DNA of 64,000 nucleotides from an uncultured Bacteroidales bacterium. Its GTDB lineage: Bacteria; Bacteroidota; Bacteroidia; Bacteroidales; P3. The notes beneath the pieces were generated by a model, which worked only from the letters and a program-made list of their open reading frames with translations, was not told the DNA's origin and did not search any database. Of the stretch, positions 1 to 7,975 are shown one piece after another. Position numbers and translations under genes: made by a program. Within the stretch, counting starts at the first letter, position 1; each line of letters begins with the position of its first letter. The stretch spans positions 1 to 64,000 of the forward strand of contig CAMHDJ010000003.1 in the NCBI GenBank assembly GCA_946183915.1, read 5' to 3'.

Positions 1-8
1 GGCAGCCG

Positions 9-947
9 TCAGTCGGCCTTCCAGGCGCGGAAGGTGCAGGCGAAGTGGGGGTCGCCGTTGTGCTTGACGCTGAAGCCCATGCCCGCATCGGCGGCCACCT
101 TGGACATCTCCTCCATGCGGCGCTGGCATTTATTGACGCCGCCCAGGCCGTGGGTACACTGCATGTAGCAGCCCTTGTGCCCAGCCTGGTGGTGCAGCTC
201 GAAGCTACCGAAGCCCAGTTTCTTGGCGCGCTGTTCCAGGCGGTCGAAGGCGCGGTCGGCCGAACAGCCGTGCGAGACGAAGACGGTGTCGATCAGGGTC
301 ATGCCCCCGTCCGACTGGGCCTCATTGGCCTCCGTGCGGAGGGAGTCGAACTCCGCCTCGAAGTCGTCCCACTCGTCCTCCCAATCACCCAGGTCGGCGT
401 TCAGCAGCTGCACGAAGACCACGTGCAGCACCAGTTCGCGCGCCTCGGGCATGTCGAGCAGACGGGTAGAGAGGAGCGCCGGGTCGTCGCAGACGAAGGT
501 GCAGTGCGCAATCGGAGTGCCCCAGAAGCGGACGTCGAACTCGACGCCATCGGTGGTTACGCGCGTCCAGCCCAGCCGGACGTTGAGCACCCACTTGGGC
601 ACCCCCCGCATCCGGAGGCACCAGACACTGTCGTTCAACGCCTCGAGGCTGACGCCGTCGTCGTCGAGCGACTGGGAGGAGGCGTGGTCGATGTGGAGCG
701 TGTCGTCGCTGCCGTCGTAGACGCGGGTGAAGAAGTGCAGGCTGTCGCGCCAGCCGTAGGTGACCAGCTGCCGCTCGGTGGTGTTGGAGATGAGGGCAAA
801 GTCGTAGCCCTCGGCCTCGCAGGTGCTCTCCACCTCGCCGGCCGTCACGCCGCCCGGAAATGCCTCCAGCGTCGGCGCCTCGCGATGGCGGCAACCCGTA
901 GCCATCAGGGCCGCCACCGCCATTGTCATAATGATGTAGTGCTTCAT
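9..947 (-). CDS. Cys-rich lipoprotein of unknown function
   Basis: This 312-aa protein begins with a lipoprotein signal peptide: a basic start, a hydrophobic core and a lipobox ending ATGC, so Cys19 is the predicted lipidated residue. It should be anchored in the cell envelope. The middle holds a strongly acidic patch around DWEDEWDDFEAEFD. The C-terminal 90 residues carry five cysteines (about C228, C260, C264, C274, C304) and several histidines, which would suit disulfides or metal binding, but this is inference. I do not recognise a family. It lies downstream of the GntR gene on the same strand, separated from it by two copies of a 114-bp repeat, and no promoter is evident just upstream, so it may be the last gene of that operon. 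A real gene is likely; its function is open. Confidence 0.7.
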   Translation of the reverse strand: MKHYIIMTMAVAALMATGCRHREAPTLEAFPGGVTAGEVESTCEAEGYDFALISNTTERQLVTYGWRDSLHFFTRVYDGSDDTLHIDHASSQSLDDDGVSLEALNDSVWCLRMRGVPKWVLNVRLGWTRVTTDGVEFDVRFWGTPIAHCTFVCDDPALLSTRLLDMPEARELVLHVVFVQLLNADLGDWEDEWDDFEAEFDSLRTEANEAQSDGGMTLIDTVFVSHGCSADRAFDRLEQRAKKLGFGSFELHHQAGHKGCYMQCTHGLGGVNKCQRRMEEMSKVAADAGMGFSVKHNGDPHFACTFRAWKAD

Positions 948-960
948 AATTCTTGTTTTT

Positions 961-1074
961 TTAAGGAGTTAAGTGGGTAAGTAGTTATCGCTCGCTGCGC
1001 TCGCTAGTAGTTAAGACAAATGCTCTCGTCTACGGTATTGCCTTATCTACTTAACTACTGTCTACTTAACTACT
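961..1074. repeat. 114-bp dispersed repeat, copy 1
   Basis: Starts TTAAGGAGTTAAG, contains the internal palindrome-like block CGCTCGCTGCGCTCGC, then AAGACAAATGC, and ends with two copies of CTACTTAACTACT. The ends are imperfectly complementary, so a long hairpin can form. A near-identical copy follows at 1089-1202, and a third lies at 4729-4842. Confidence 0.85.
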
Positions 1075-1088
1075 GATTCTTTTTCATT

Positions 1089-1202
1089 TTAAGGAGTTAA
1101 GAAGTTAAGGAGTTATCACTCGCTGCGCTCGTTAGAAGTTAAGACAAATGCTCTCGTCTACGGTATTGCCTTATCTACTTAACTACTGTCTACTTAACTA
1201 CT
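1089..1202. repeat. 114-bp dispersed repeat, copy 2
   Basis: Direct repeat of 961-1074, separated from it by about 14 bp. It ends five bases before the gntR stop codon, so a gntR transcript that reads through would carry this structure just after the coding region. The middle block TCTCGTCTACGG is shared with copy 1 and differs in copy 3. Confidence 0.85.
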
Positions 1203-1206
1203 ATTT

Positions 1207-1551
1207 TCAATTATTAATTCCCAATTCCTCCACGCTGATGCCCAGCAGCTGCATCTTCTGCCGGATGAGGGGCAGCTCCTCCTCGAGGAACTCGCGCCGC
1301 TGGTGGGCGAGGATGCGCTCGCGGGCGTCGGCACCGACGAAGTAGCCCACGCCGCGGCGCTGATAGATGATCTCTTCCTGCTGCAGGTAGTCGAACGAGC
1401 GCACCACCGTGTTGGGGTTCACGCCCATCTGGGTGGCCACGTCGCGCACGCTGGGCATACGGTCGTCGGCCACGATCTGCCCTTGCAGCACCTGCTCCAT
1501 CAGCCAGTCGGCTATCTGCAGGTATATCGGTTTCTGTTTCCTAAAGTCCAT
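1207..1551 (-). CDS. GntR family transcriptional regulator, YtrA type
   Basis: A 114-aa protein consisting of a winged-helix GntR DNA-binding domain (about residues 8-75, with MPSVRDVATQMGVNPNTVV as the helix-turn-helix) and a short helical tail of about 40 residues. The absence of a large effector domain is typical of the YtrA subgroup, whose members sit in and repress ABC transporter operons. It lies downstream of the ABC ATPase and two membrane proteins on the same strand, with only 11 bp to the preceding lipoprotein gene, which fits that rule. A candidate operator, GTTCACTAGTACAC, lies at the operon promoter (7652-7665). Family assignment is firm; the effector is unknown. Confidence 0.93.
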   Translation of the reverse strand: MDFRKQKPIYLQIADWLMEQVLQGQIVADDRMPSVRDVATQMGVNPNTVVRSFDYLQQEEIIYQRRGVGYFVGADARERILAHQRREFLEEELPLIRQKMQLLGISVEELGINN

Positions 1552-1562
1552 AGTTGTTACGG

Positions 1563-2288
1563 TTATAGTTCATTAATGTTGAGGGTGAGACTGACGCCGT
1601 CGACATCTATCTTGCAGCGCCCGTCGCCGAGGATGGTCTTCCCGCTCTCCTTACGTGTCGGTCGTTCGCTGGTGATGTTCAGGTACTTCTTTATCCCCTC
1701 CATCTCTATCGTCATGCCTGCCTCAACAGGTGCCATCATGGTCAGCGAGCCGCTTACGCCCTCGATGCTAATTTCCTCGGGCAGCGTGGGATATTGGGCG
1801 AAGACGTCGAAGAAGACGCCGTCCACAGTCAGCTCGCGGCTAGCGACACTGTCAATTCTGACGTTCGTCGACACCATATCCATGTCTATCTCGTCCAGGA
1901 CGATGCCGCGGGGCACCTCAATGGTGAGGTTCTTTTCTATACCCTCGAGACTCTCCTTATTTCGGGGATTATATGTCTTTCCGCTCCGGCAGAACTGGAT
2001 ATTCAGGCAGCCTTCGTCGTCGACATAATAGCGCATGCGGCTGGTGTCGTCGAGCGCATAGCTTGCTTCCTCGTGGATGCGCACGTCGGGGATGTCGGCA
2101 TAGACAATGTCTACCTGGCCGCCCAACCATGTCAAATTGATCTCTCTGACAGGCTGCTCCAGCGTAGCGTCGCCGACTTGGTAAAGTTCAGGGTGCTCGT
2201 AGCTGTAATTCACCTCACCCTTGTGGTTGAAGATGTGGCAGCCTGTCAGCAGGCAAGAAGCCAGTACGATAAATGCTATCTTTTTCAT
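1563..2288 (-). CDS. lipoprotein, DUF4097/GIN-like beta-solenoid (putative)
   Basis: A 241-aa protein with a lipoprotein signal peptide (lipobox LLTGC, Cys17). The mature part is rich in short alternating hydrophobic/polar strands such as LTIEVPRGIVLDEIDMDMVS and VRIDSVASRELTVDGVFFDV, which resembles the beta-solenoid of DUF4097 or putative auto-transporter adhesin (GIN) domains that often accompany GntR-ABC stress operons in Bacteroidetes. That resemblance is from memory of the fold pattern, not a computed match. It sits between the second membrane protein and gntR, 30 bp and 11 bp away, so it should be co-transcribed with them. Likely an envelope-stress or surface protein. Confidence 0.75.
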   Translation of the reverse strand: MKKIAFIVLASCLLTGCHIFNHKGEVNYSYEHPELYQVGDATLEQPVREINLTWLGGQVDIVYADIPDVRIHEEASYALDDTSRMRYYVDDEGCLNIQFCRSGKTYNPRNKESLEGIEKNLTIEVPRGIVLDEIDMDMVSTNVRIDSVASRELTVDGVFFDVFAQYPTLPEEISIEGVSGSLTMMAPVEAGMTIEMEGIKKYLNITSERPTRKESGKTILGDGRCKIDVDGVSLTLNINEL

Positions 2289-2318
2289 AATTCCTAATTA
2301 CTAATTTCTAGTTTCCAC

Positions 2319-3152
2319 TCAATAGGCCATTCTGTTCAGGCGGCGCCAGCTGAGCCAGCCGAAGAGGGCCGTCAGCAGCACGTTGAAGCCGATGGTTACA
2401 CCGAAGATCCAGTTGACCATCTGCTCGCCGCTCATGCGGTCGGGCAGCTGCATGAACCAGTCCATGAAGCTGCTGTCGGAGAAGACGGCCACCATCACGG
2501 GCATGAGGATGATGCTGATGGCAAAGTTGATGACATAGAGCCAGAGGATGGTCTGCAGCACCTTGTGGCGTTTGAAGATGGTGCTGGTGAAGAGGAACAT
2601 CAGCACGGTGGAGATGTAGCCTATCCAGCTGGCCACCTGCCACATCCAGCCGAAGTGCAGGAAGGCCTCGGCCCCCTCCTCGGCGACAGCGTAGTCGCTC
2701 AGGGCCGACATGTCGAAGGTGAAGGGAAAGCCCATCTCGCCCTGCCAGATCCACTCCTGCCACGGGCCGAAGGGGACGACGGTGAGGAACACATCGAGCA
2801 CCAGGCTACCCAGGTAGACGGCCAGCGGGCACACGATGAGCGAGAAGAGCAGCGCCGAGCAGAACTTCTCCGCCTTCGAGGCGGGAAGCATGGCGTAGTA
2901 GATGCCCTCGTTGCGCAGGTTCCAGGTGCGGTACATGCGCGAGGGGGCCATGATGGCGGCGATATAGGCCACGCATTCAATCATGATGAGGCGCAGGTCG
3001 GCCGGCATGTGGGCGTCGCCGCCGCCGAAGACATACATCATCAGCCACACGGCAAACGGCAGGGCGGCCAGGATAATCATTGTGGTGCCGAACATCGGCC
3101 ACATATTGCGAAAGTCTTTCGCTACGACTTTACAGAAACGATTCCAATCCAT
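2319..3152 (-). CDS. ABC-2 type membrane protein (permease subunit)
   Basis: A 277-aa polytopic membrane protein with roughly six hydrophobic segments (for example ILAALPFAVWLMMYVFG, FSLIVCPLAVYLGSLVLDVF and ILWLYVINFAISIILM). It shares the cytoplasmic motif GIYYAMLPASKAEKF and the C-terminal RRLNRMAY with the next gene (GIYFAMLPATKAEKH, RRMDRMTY), so the two are paralogues, probably forming a heterodimer served by the ABC ATPase encoded at 3888-4715. This matches GntR-controlled ABC exporters of Bacteroidetes. The substrate cannot be read from sequence. A short AGGTTTA-type repeat lies directly upstream. Confidence 0.85.
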   Translation of the reverse strand: MDWNRFCKVVAKDFRNMWPMFGTTMIILAALPFAVWLMMYVFGGGDAHMPADLRLIMIECVAYIAAIMAPSRMYRTWNLRNEGIYYAMLPASKAEKFCSALLFSLIVCPLAVYLGSLVLDVFLTVVPFGPWQEWIWQGEMGFPFTFDMSALSDYAVAEEGAEAFLHFGWMWQVASWIGYISTVLMFLFTSTIFKRHKVLQTILWLYVINFAISIILMPVMVAVFSDSSFMDWFMQLPDRMSGEQMVNWIFGVTIGFNVLLTALFGWLSWRRLNRMAY

Positions 3153-3190
3153 AAGGTTTAAGGTTTAAAGTTTAAGGTTTAAGGTTTTAA
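3153..3190. repeat. short AGGTTTA heptamer tract
   Basis: About five degenerate copies of a 7-8 bp unit (AAGGTTTA, AGGTTTA, AAGTTTA, AGGTTTA, AGGTTTTA) fill the space between the two permease genes. No function is apparent. Confidence 0.6.
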
Positions 3191-3891
3191 TAGGTCATAC
3201 GGTCCATCCGGCGGCGGCTAAGCCAGGCCAGGAAGAGGGTTGCGGCGGCCTCGACGGCTATCACGACCCAGTAGCCTTGCGGCCTGCTGTCGAAATAGAG
3301 GGGGAAAAACACCAACCCTCCGATCATCAAGAGGAACAGCAGCACCTGCAGGATGCCGCGGAGGGTGTTGTTGGCCACCGTATTGGCCCATATCATGCCA
3401 AACATGGCCACGAGGAAGGTGAACAGGGTGCCCAGCACCATCGGCAGGTCGAGGAACCTAAGCGTCTCCGACTGCCAGAAGTACTTCGTGTAGCCCGGCA
3501 GGTGCACCGCCGTCAGCAGCACGTCCTCCGCCAGGCCGATGGCCATCAGCACCACGACGGTCAGCACCATCAGCGTGGCAATCGAGGCGTGCTTCTCGGC
3601 CTTGGTGGCGGGCAGCATGGCAAAGTAGATGCCGCGCTTCTTCTTGCCCACGTTGGGATAGACCTGCGTGGGAATCATCAGCGCCCACCAGGCCACCATG
3701 CACACCATCAGTGCCAGTCGGTATAAGGTGCCGTGGGTATATTCATTGCCCAGCAGCTGCTGGCTCAGCACCATCAGCGGCGTAAAGGCCAGCGCCATCC
3801 ACAGGCCCGAATAGAGGGTCTCCTTGGGGCAACTGCGCACATCGTGCCGCACCAGCCGCCCGTAACGCTTTATGTCGAATGTCTGACTCAT
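3187..3891 (-). CDS. ABC-2 type membrane protein (permease subunit)
   Basis: A 234-aa membrane protein with about six hydrophobic helices (LALMVCMVAWWALMIP, IATLMVLTVVVLMAIGLA, ILQVLLFLLMIGGLVFF and others). It is a shorter paralogue of the neighbouring 277-aa protein, sharing the motif GIYFAMLPATKAEKH and the Arg-rich C-terminus. Its start codon overlaps the stop of the upstream ATPase gene by 4 bp (ATGA), which argues for translational coupling and for the two proteins belonging to one transporter. Probably an exporter of membrane-active compounds, by analogy to other YtrA-regulated systems; the substrate is inference only. Confidence 0.85.
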   Translation of the reverse strand: MSQTFDIKRYGRLVRHDVRSCPKETLYSGLWMALAFTPLMVLSQQLLGNEYTHGTLYRLALMVCMVAWWALMIPTQVYPNVGKKKRGIYFAMLPATKAEKHASIATLMVLTVVVLMAIGLAEDVLLTAVHLPGYTKYFWQSETLRFLDLPMVLGTLFTFLVAMFGMIWANTVANNTLRGILQVLLFLLMIGGLVFFPLYFDSRPQGYWVVIAVEAAATLFLAWLSRRRMDRMTY

Positions 3892-4715
3892 GCGAACAGC
3901 TCTTTAATCTTCTCCTTGTTGCGCAGCACAGCGTTGAAGAGGGCCTCGATGTTGAGCTGGCTCTCCTCGCCGCTCTCGTTGGCCACCACATTCATATAGC
4001 CGCCTGGCAACAACTCGCTGTAGAGGGCATCCGGACGCTCCGCACCGCCATACTCGAAGAAGAGCTTCTCGGTGATCTTCTGCACCGAAGCATCGAGCAG
4101 CACGGCATTGTGGCTCAGGATGACGATGGGGTCGATGAGGTTCTCCACGTCCTTCACCTGATGGGTGGAGATGATGATGGTCTTGCCCTCGTCGGCGATC
4201 TTGCTCAGTATGGAGCGGAACTGGGCCTTGCTGGGGATGTCAAGGCCGTTGGTGGGCTCATCGAGCAGCACGTAGTCAGTGCCCAGCGACAGGCTGGCGG
4301 CAATGAGGCTCTTCTTCTGCTGGCCGAAGCTCATCTCGCGGAACTTTCGGTCGGGCTCCACCTCCAGTTCCTGCATCAGGTGGAGGAAGGTGCCCTGCGC
4401 GAAGGTGGGATAGAAGGGACTGAGCTCGTCGACATACTTCTGCGGTGTGGCGTTGTCGGGCAGCGTCACCTCGTCGGGAAGGAAGACGATGCACTGCAGC
4501 ATCGCCGGCAGGCGGTCGTAGCTGGTGAGGCCGTCGACCGTGCAGCTACCCATCGAGGGGCGCTGAAGGCCACAGATGATCTTGAGCAACGTGGTCTTGC
4601 CCACGCCGTTCTCGCCCAGCAGGCCGTAGATGGCGCCCTGCGGGAAACTCAGGTTGATATTGTTGAAGACCGGAGTCTTCTTGTAGCTGAAGTCAAGGTT
4701 CTTTATCTCTATCAT
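3888..4715 (-). CDS. ABC transporter ATP-binding protein
   Basis: A 275-aa ABC ATPase. Visible motifs are Walker A GENGVGKTT (residues 34-42), an ABC signature in the variant form MSFGQQKK (about 130), Walker B YVLLDEPTNGLD (about 148-159) and the switch histidine in STHQVKD. About 55 residues follow the nucleotide-binding domain. It energises the two membrane proteins encoded immediately downstream, with which it overlaps. The gene is preceded by the third copy of the 114-bp repeat, so expression from the upstream genes must pass that structure. Assignment to the ABC-2 export class rests on partners and on the absence of a periplasmic binding protein. Confidence 0.95.
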   Translation of the reverse strand: MIEIKNLDFSYKKTPVFNNINLSFPQGAIYGLLGENGVGKTTLLKIICGLQRPSMGSCTVDGLTSYDRLPAMLQCIVFLPDEVTLPDNATPQKYVDELSPFYPTFAQGTFLHLMQELEVEPDRKFREMSFGQQKKSLIAASLSLGTDYVLLDEPTNGLDIPSKAQFRSILSKIADEGKTIIISTHQVKDVENLIDPIVILSHNAVLLDASVQKITEKLFFEYGGAERPDALYSELLPGGYMNVVANESGEESQLNIEALFNAVLRNKEKIKELFA

Positions 4716-4728
4716 ATCTTTGTTTTTT

Positions 4729-4842
4729 TAGGAGTTAAGTAGGTAAGTAGTTATCGCTCGCTGCGCTCGCTAGTAGTTAAGACAAATGCACCGGCCGGTT
4801 GCAGTATTGCCTTATCTACTTGACTACTGTCTACTTGACTAC
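4729..4842. repeat. 114-bp dispersed repeat, copy 3
   Basis: Same architecture as 961-1074 and 1089-1202: AGGAGTTAAGTAGGTAAGTAG, CGCTCGCTGCGCTCGC, AAGACAAATGC and terminal CTACTTGACTACT twice. The central TCTCGTCTACGG of copies 1 and 2 is replaced by ACCGGCCGGTTGCAG, itself containing a palindrome (ACCGGCCGGT). It fills nearly the whole gap between the ATPase start and the ybjQ-family stop. Confidence 0.85.
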
Positions 4843-5154
4843 TTATTTATATTTCACTGCTGTGCCGAACACCAGCACCTCGGCGGCCTGGGCCATGATG
4901 CTGTTGGTGGTGTAGCGCACGCCGACGATGGCGTCGGCGCCCATGCGGACGGCCTGGTCCACCATGCGCTGGGTGGCTATCTCGCGGGCCTTCTCCATCA
5001 TGTCGGTGTAGCTGCCCAGCTCGCCGCCCACCATGCCCTTGAGCTGCTGGCCGAAGTCGGCAAACATGTTCTTGGCGCGGATGGTGCTGCCGGTGACCAC
5101 TCCGAGCGCTTCATACTGTACCCCTTGCAGGGTTTCTACTGTTACGATTTTCAT
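4843..5154 (-). CDS. YbjQ family protein (UPF0145, heavy-metal-binding domain)
   Basis: A 103-aa protein matching the whole YbjQ/UPF0145 family: N-terminal strand KIVTVETLQG, the GVVTGSTIRAKNMFADFGQQ segment, and the C-terminal MGADAIVGVRYTTNSIM with the characteristic GADAIVGVR motif. Family members form small pentamer-like alpha/beta rings and are loosely annotated as heavy-metal binding; their cellular role is poorly known. It lacks a signal peptide and should be cytosolic. It lies 18 bp after the outer-membrane receptor gene, and so is probably the second gene of the operon that starts at about 7660. Confidence 0.93.
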   Translation of the reverse strand: MKIVTVETLQGVQYEALGVVTGSTIRAKNMFADFGQQLKGMVGGELGSYTDMMEKAREIATQRMVDQAVRMGADAIVGVRYTTNSIMAQAAEVLVFGTAVKYK

Positions 5155-5172
5155 AGCTTTAACTTATTATTA

Positions 5173-7620
5173 TTACATTTGTGGCATATTGGTGTCGGTG
5201 GCGCCTTGGCGGGCCTTGCTCTCGAGCTCCATCTTGCCGATGCGCCAGGTGAGGCCGAGACTGACGAAGCGCGAGTCGAAGCGCTGGCTGCCGGTGGTCT
5301 GGTACTGCGGCGCCGTGGTATTGTCGCCCCATTCGGCCATGCCGAAGATGTCGTTGACGTTGAAGTAGACGCTCAGCTGGCGGTTGAAGAAGTCGCTGCT
5401 CATGCCGAAGTCCACCCCCTTGTTGGCCACACTCATGCTGTACAGACCCAGCTGCGGCGAACGGTAGTGGGCGTTGGCGAAGACCTCCAGCTTGTTCCAC
5501 AGCTTGGCCCACATACGCAGGCGTGCCGTCCAGCTCCAGTGGTTATCGCTGAAGCCCTGATAGTTGTAGGCATAGTTGAACACCGAGGCGTTGAGGCTCA
5601 CGTTGAAGAAACCCGTGGGACGGTACATGATGTTGGCGTCGAGGCCCTCGGTGTGGCTGGAGCCGATGTTGACGGGATAGCTATAGTTGACCAGATAGGC
5701 GCCGAAGTAGGGGTCGGTAGTGGCGGCGGTCATGGTGCCCTGCTCGTTGGTGTTGGCACGGTAGTAGGCGCTGAGGCTCACCATGCCGAAGCCCGGCACA
5801 AACTGGCTGGCCGCAGCCTCCAGGTTGTGGGTGTAGGTGCGCAGCAGGGCGGGGTTGCCGGTGCGGAAGCTGTAGTCGTCGTAGAGGCGGAAGTCAATGA
5901 GGTTCAGCAGATCGTTGGGGTCGGAGTAGCGGCGCGTGTAGCTGAGGCTGAAGTTGGCGAAGGTCTTAGTGCGGTAGCTCAAGTGAATGGAGGGCACGAG
6001 GCCGAAGAAAGCGGTGTCGAAGGGCACCAGGTCGTTCATTTCGGTGTGGTGTATCGTACTATTACGGAAGACGCTCTCGCCACGCAGACCGAGCTTGGCA
6101 GTGAACATGCCCCAGCGTTTCTGCAGAGTGACGTAGGCTTGGGGCATCCAAGCAGTGTGCTCGGTGTTGTAGCCGCGCAGGTGCATGATGTCCCACGTCG
6201 AGCCGTCGGCGTTGAGGCTGTCGAGCCTCTGGTCATTGGTGTTGTGGCTGTAGCCCACCTCGGCGCCGAGTTCCATCTCGATGTCGTGCTTGAAGGGATG
6301 CACATAGTCGGCGCCCAGGGTGAAGTTAGGACCGAAGTAGGCCGACGAGCTGTGGCGCTGGAAGTCGGTGAGGGCGGGATTGGAATAGTCGCGCCACATG
6401 GTGTCGCCCACGCCAGGGGTGCTGCCCCACACGCTGCCGTTGAGGCGCAGGGTGAGCTTGCGACCCGTGGTGTCGAAGCGGTGCTCGAACCAGGCGCCGC
6501 CGTAGCCGCCACCGCCAAAGCCGCGACTGACGCTACTGTCGCTATATCCCATGTCGACAAGCGCGGGCAGGTACTCGCGGTAGATGTAGTGGCCCGTCGA
6601 GCCGCTGCGGCTCCAGTAGGGGTAGGCGCCCATCCAGGCCGAGAGGGTGGTCATGCTGTCGATCTTCCAGTTCATGTTGAAGCCCATGTAGCCGCCGGTA
6701 TTGCTGGAGCGGGTCTTGCCTTTGTATTCTTGGTAGCGGCTGGTGTCGCCGTTATCGTCGAAGAGCGTCGAGGTGCCGTCCTCCTCCCAATCGTGCCGCG
6801 TGTAGCTGCCGTTGAGGTAGAGGTTCATGTCGAACTTCTCGTTGGCGTAGACATACGATACCCAGGGCGAGACGCTGGGCATCGTGTTGGCGCGCACGCC
6901 CACGCAGAGCAGCTCGTTACGCTTCACGGTCTGGTTGGTTACGATGTTGATCACGCCGCCGTTGGTCGAGTAGCGGGCCGAGGGGTTGGTGATGACCTCG
7001 ATGCGCTCGATGGCGTTGGCCGGCAGGGTCTTGATGTACTGTTTCAGGGCCTCCTCGTTCATGTGCGAGGGCTGGTCGTTGATCCAGATCTCGACACTGC
7101 TGACGCCGCGCAGGGTGATATTGCCCTCGGCATCCACCTCCACGCCCGGGGCGTTTTGAAGGGCGTCGCTGGCGGTGCCGGTCTGGATGGAGGCATCTTC
7201 TTTAGTATTATACATATTCTTCTCGCCGTCCATGGCGTAGAGCGGGCGCTCGGCGGTGACCTTCACCTCCTGGAGGGTGGTGCCGCCCTTGAGGCGGATC
7301 TCCACGTTGTCCATGCTCTGCTGGAGGTCCAGCGCCTGCAGGTAGGTCTCGAAGCCTACGAACGAAGCCTGCAGGAGGTAGCTGCCCGCGGCGGCGTCCT
7401 CGATGCGGAAGCGGCCGTCGAAGTCGGTGGTCTCGCCGCGCATGAAGACGGTGTCCGCCACGCGCATCAGCGCCACGTTGACGAAGGGCATCGGCTCGCC
7501 CGTCCGGGCGTCGAGCACTCGGCCCTGAAGTTGCACATTCTGCCCTTTGGCAGCCCCACCCATCATAAATGCGGCAACCGCGATGAGGGTGATGATCTTC
7601 TTTAAATCGATGTCTATCAT
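5173..7620 (-). CDS. outer membrane beta-barrel protein, TonB-dependent receptor-like
   Basis: An 815-aa protein. The N-terminus carries a signal peptide (hydrophobic core IITLIAVAAFMMGGAA, cleavage near KGQ), then a carboxypeptidase-regulatory-like domain (about 28-110, LQGRVLDARTGEPMPFVNVA), a plug domain (about 120-215, with DALQNAPGVEVDAEGNITLRG and IERIEVITNPSARY) and a beta-barrel of about 600 residues ending in an aromatic-rich strand. This is the OMP_b-brl_3 type of receptor frequent in Bacteroidetes, often linked to GntR-ABC loci rather than to SusD partners; no susD gene is nearby. The ligand is unknown. It is the first gene after the promoter at 7652-7698. Confidence 0.92.
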   Translation of the reverse strand: MIDIDLKKIITLIAVAAFMMGGAAKGQNVQLQGRVLDARTGEPMPFVNVALMRVADTVFMRGETTDFDGRFRIEDAAAGSYLLQASFVGFETYLQALDLQQSMDNVEIRLKGGTTLQEVKVTAERPLYAMDGEKNMYNTKEDASIQTGTASDALQNAPGVEVDAEGNITLRGVSSVEIWINDQPSHMNEEALKQYIKTLPANAIERIEVITNPSARYSTNGGVINIVTNQTVKRNELLCVGVRANTMPSVSPWVSYVYANEKFDMNLYLNGSYTRHDWEEDGTSTLFDDNGDTSRYQEYKGKTRSSNTGGYMGFNMNWKIDSMTTLSAWMGAYPYWSRSGSTGHYIYREYLPALVDMGYSDSSVSRGFGGGGYGGAWFEHRFDTTGRKLTLRLNGSVWGSTPGVGDTMWRDYSNPALTDFQRHSSSAYFGPNFTLGADYVHPFKHDIEMELGAEVGYSHNTNDQRLDSLNADGSTWDIMHLRGYNTEHTAWMPQAYVTLQKRWGMFTAKLGLRGESVFRNSTIHHTEMNDLVPFDTAFFGLVPSIHLSYRTKTFANFSLSYTRRYSDPNDLLNLIDFRLYDDYSFRTGNPALLRTYTHNLEAAASQFVPGFGMVSLSAYYRANTNEQGTMTAATTDPYFGAYLVNYSYPVNIGSSHTEGLDANIMYRPTGFFNVSLNASVFNYAYNYQGFSDNHWSWTARLRMWAKLWNKLEVFANAHYRSPQLGLYSMSVANKGVDFGMSSDFFNRQLSVYFNVNDIFGMAEWGDNTTAPQYQTTGSQRFDSRFVSLGLTWRIGKMELESKARQGATDTNMPQM

Positions 7621-7651
7621 AACTTTAAATGTATTTTGTTCTACTGTATTA

Positions 7652-7698
7652 GTTCACTAGTACACTGCAAAAGTAATACATTTACACATACCGCCAAA
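7652..7698 (-). promoter_or_regulatory. promoter with candidate GntR operator
   Basis: Read on the minus strand: a -33 element TTTG (7698-7695), 19 bp, then a Bacteroidetes -7 box TACTTTTG (7675-7668). Overlapping the expected start site is the near-palindrome GTTCACTAGTACAC (7652-7665; core GTnnACTAGTnnAC symmetric), the type of site bound by YtrA-like GntR repressors. Its position over the start site suits repression of the whole 7620-to-1207 operon. Confidence 0.65.
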
Positions 7699-7770
7699 AT
7701 TTTTAACATATTTTAACATATACAACCACTCAACAACGCCCTTTTCGCCCCCCGATTCTCCCCCACCCTC

Positions 7771-7860
7771 CAGGCATCATCTAGGCATCATCTAGGCATC
7801 ATCTAGGCATCAACCAGGCATCCCCTCTGCATCATCTCTGCATCATCTCTGCATAAATGC
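7771..7860. repeat. 11-bp tandem array (GCATCATCTAG family)
   Basis: Eight tandem units of 11 bp, GCATCATCTAG changing to GCATCATCTCT, ending in the small inverted pair GCAT-AA-ATGC followed by CTGCCGGGAGCAGG. It occupies the divergent gap (7621-7975) between the receptor gene and wzz; apart from the promoter at 7652-7698 I see nothing else there. Confidence 0.9.
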
Positions 7861-7975
7861 CTGCCGGGAGCAGGGTTGAAATCTTTTTTGACCCCCGGGC
7901 AATAAAGCCCCGTATACGGCGTTATGGGTCATATTATAATATATAATTGAAACAAATAAGACTAAAGAAATAGAA

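Noticed and set aside
3153-3190. Telomere-like repeat or origin element from the AGGTTTA tract
   Set aside because: Only about five degenerate units between two operon genes; no further structure.
4786-7605. Long open frame (over 900 codons) on the plus strand
   Set aside because: It is antisense to the receptor and YbjQ-family genes, has His/Val/Gly-biased composition and no domain; long antisense frames are expected in GC-rich DNA.
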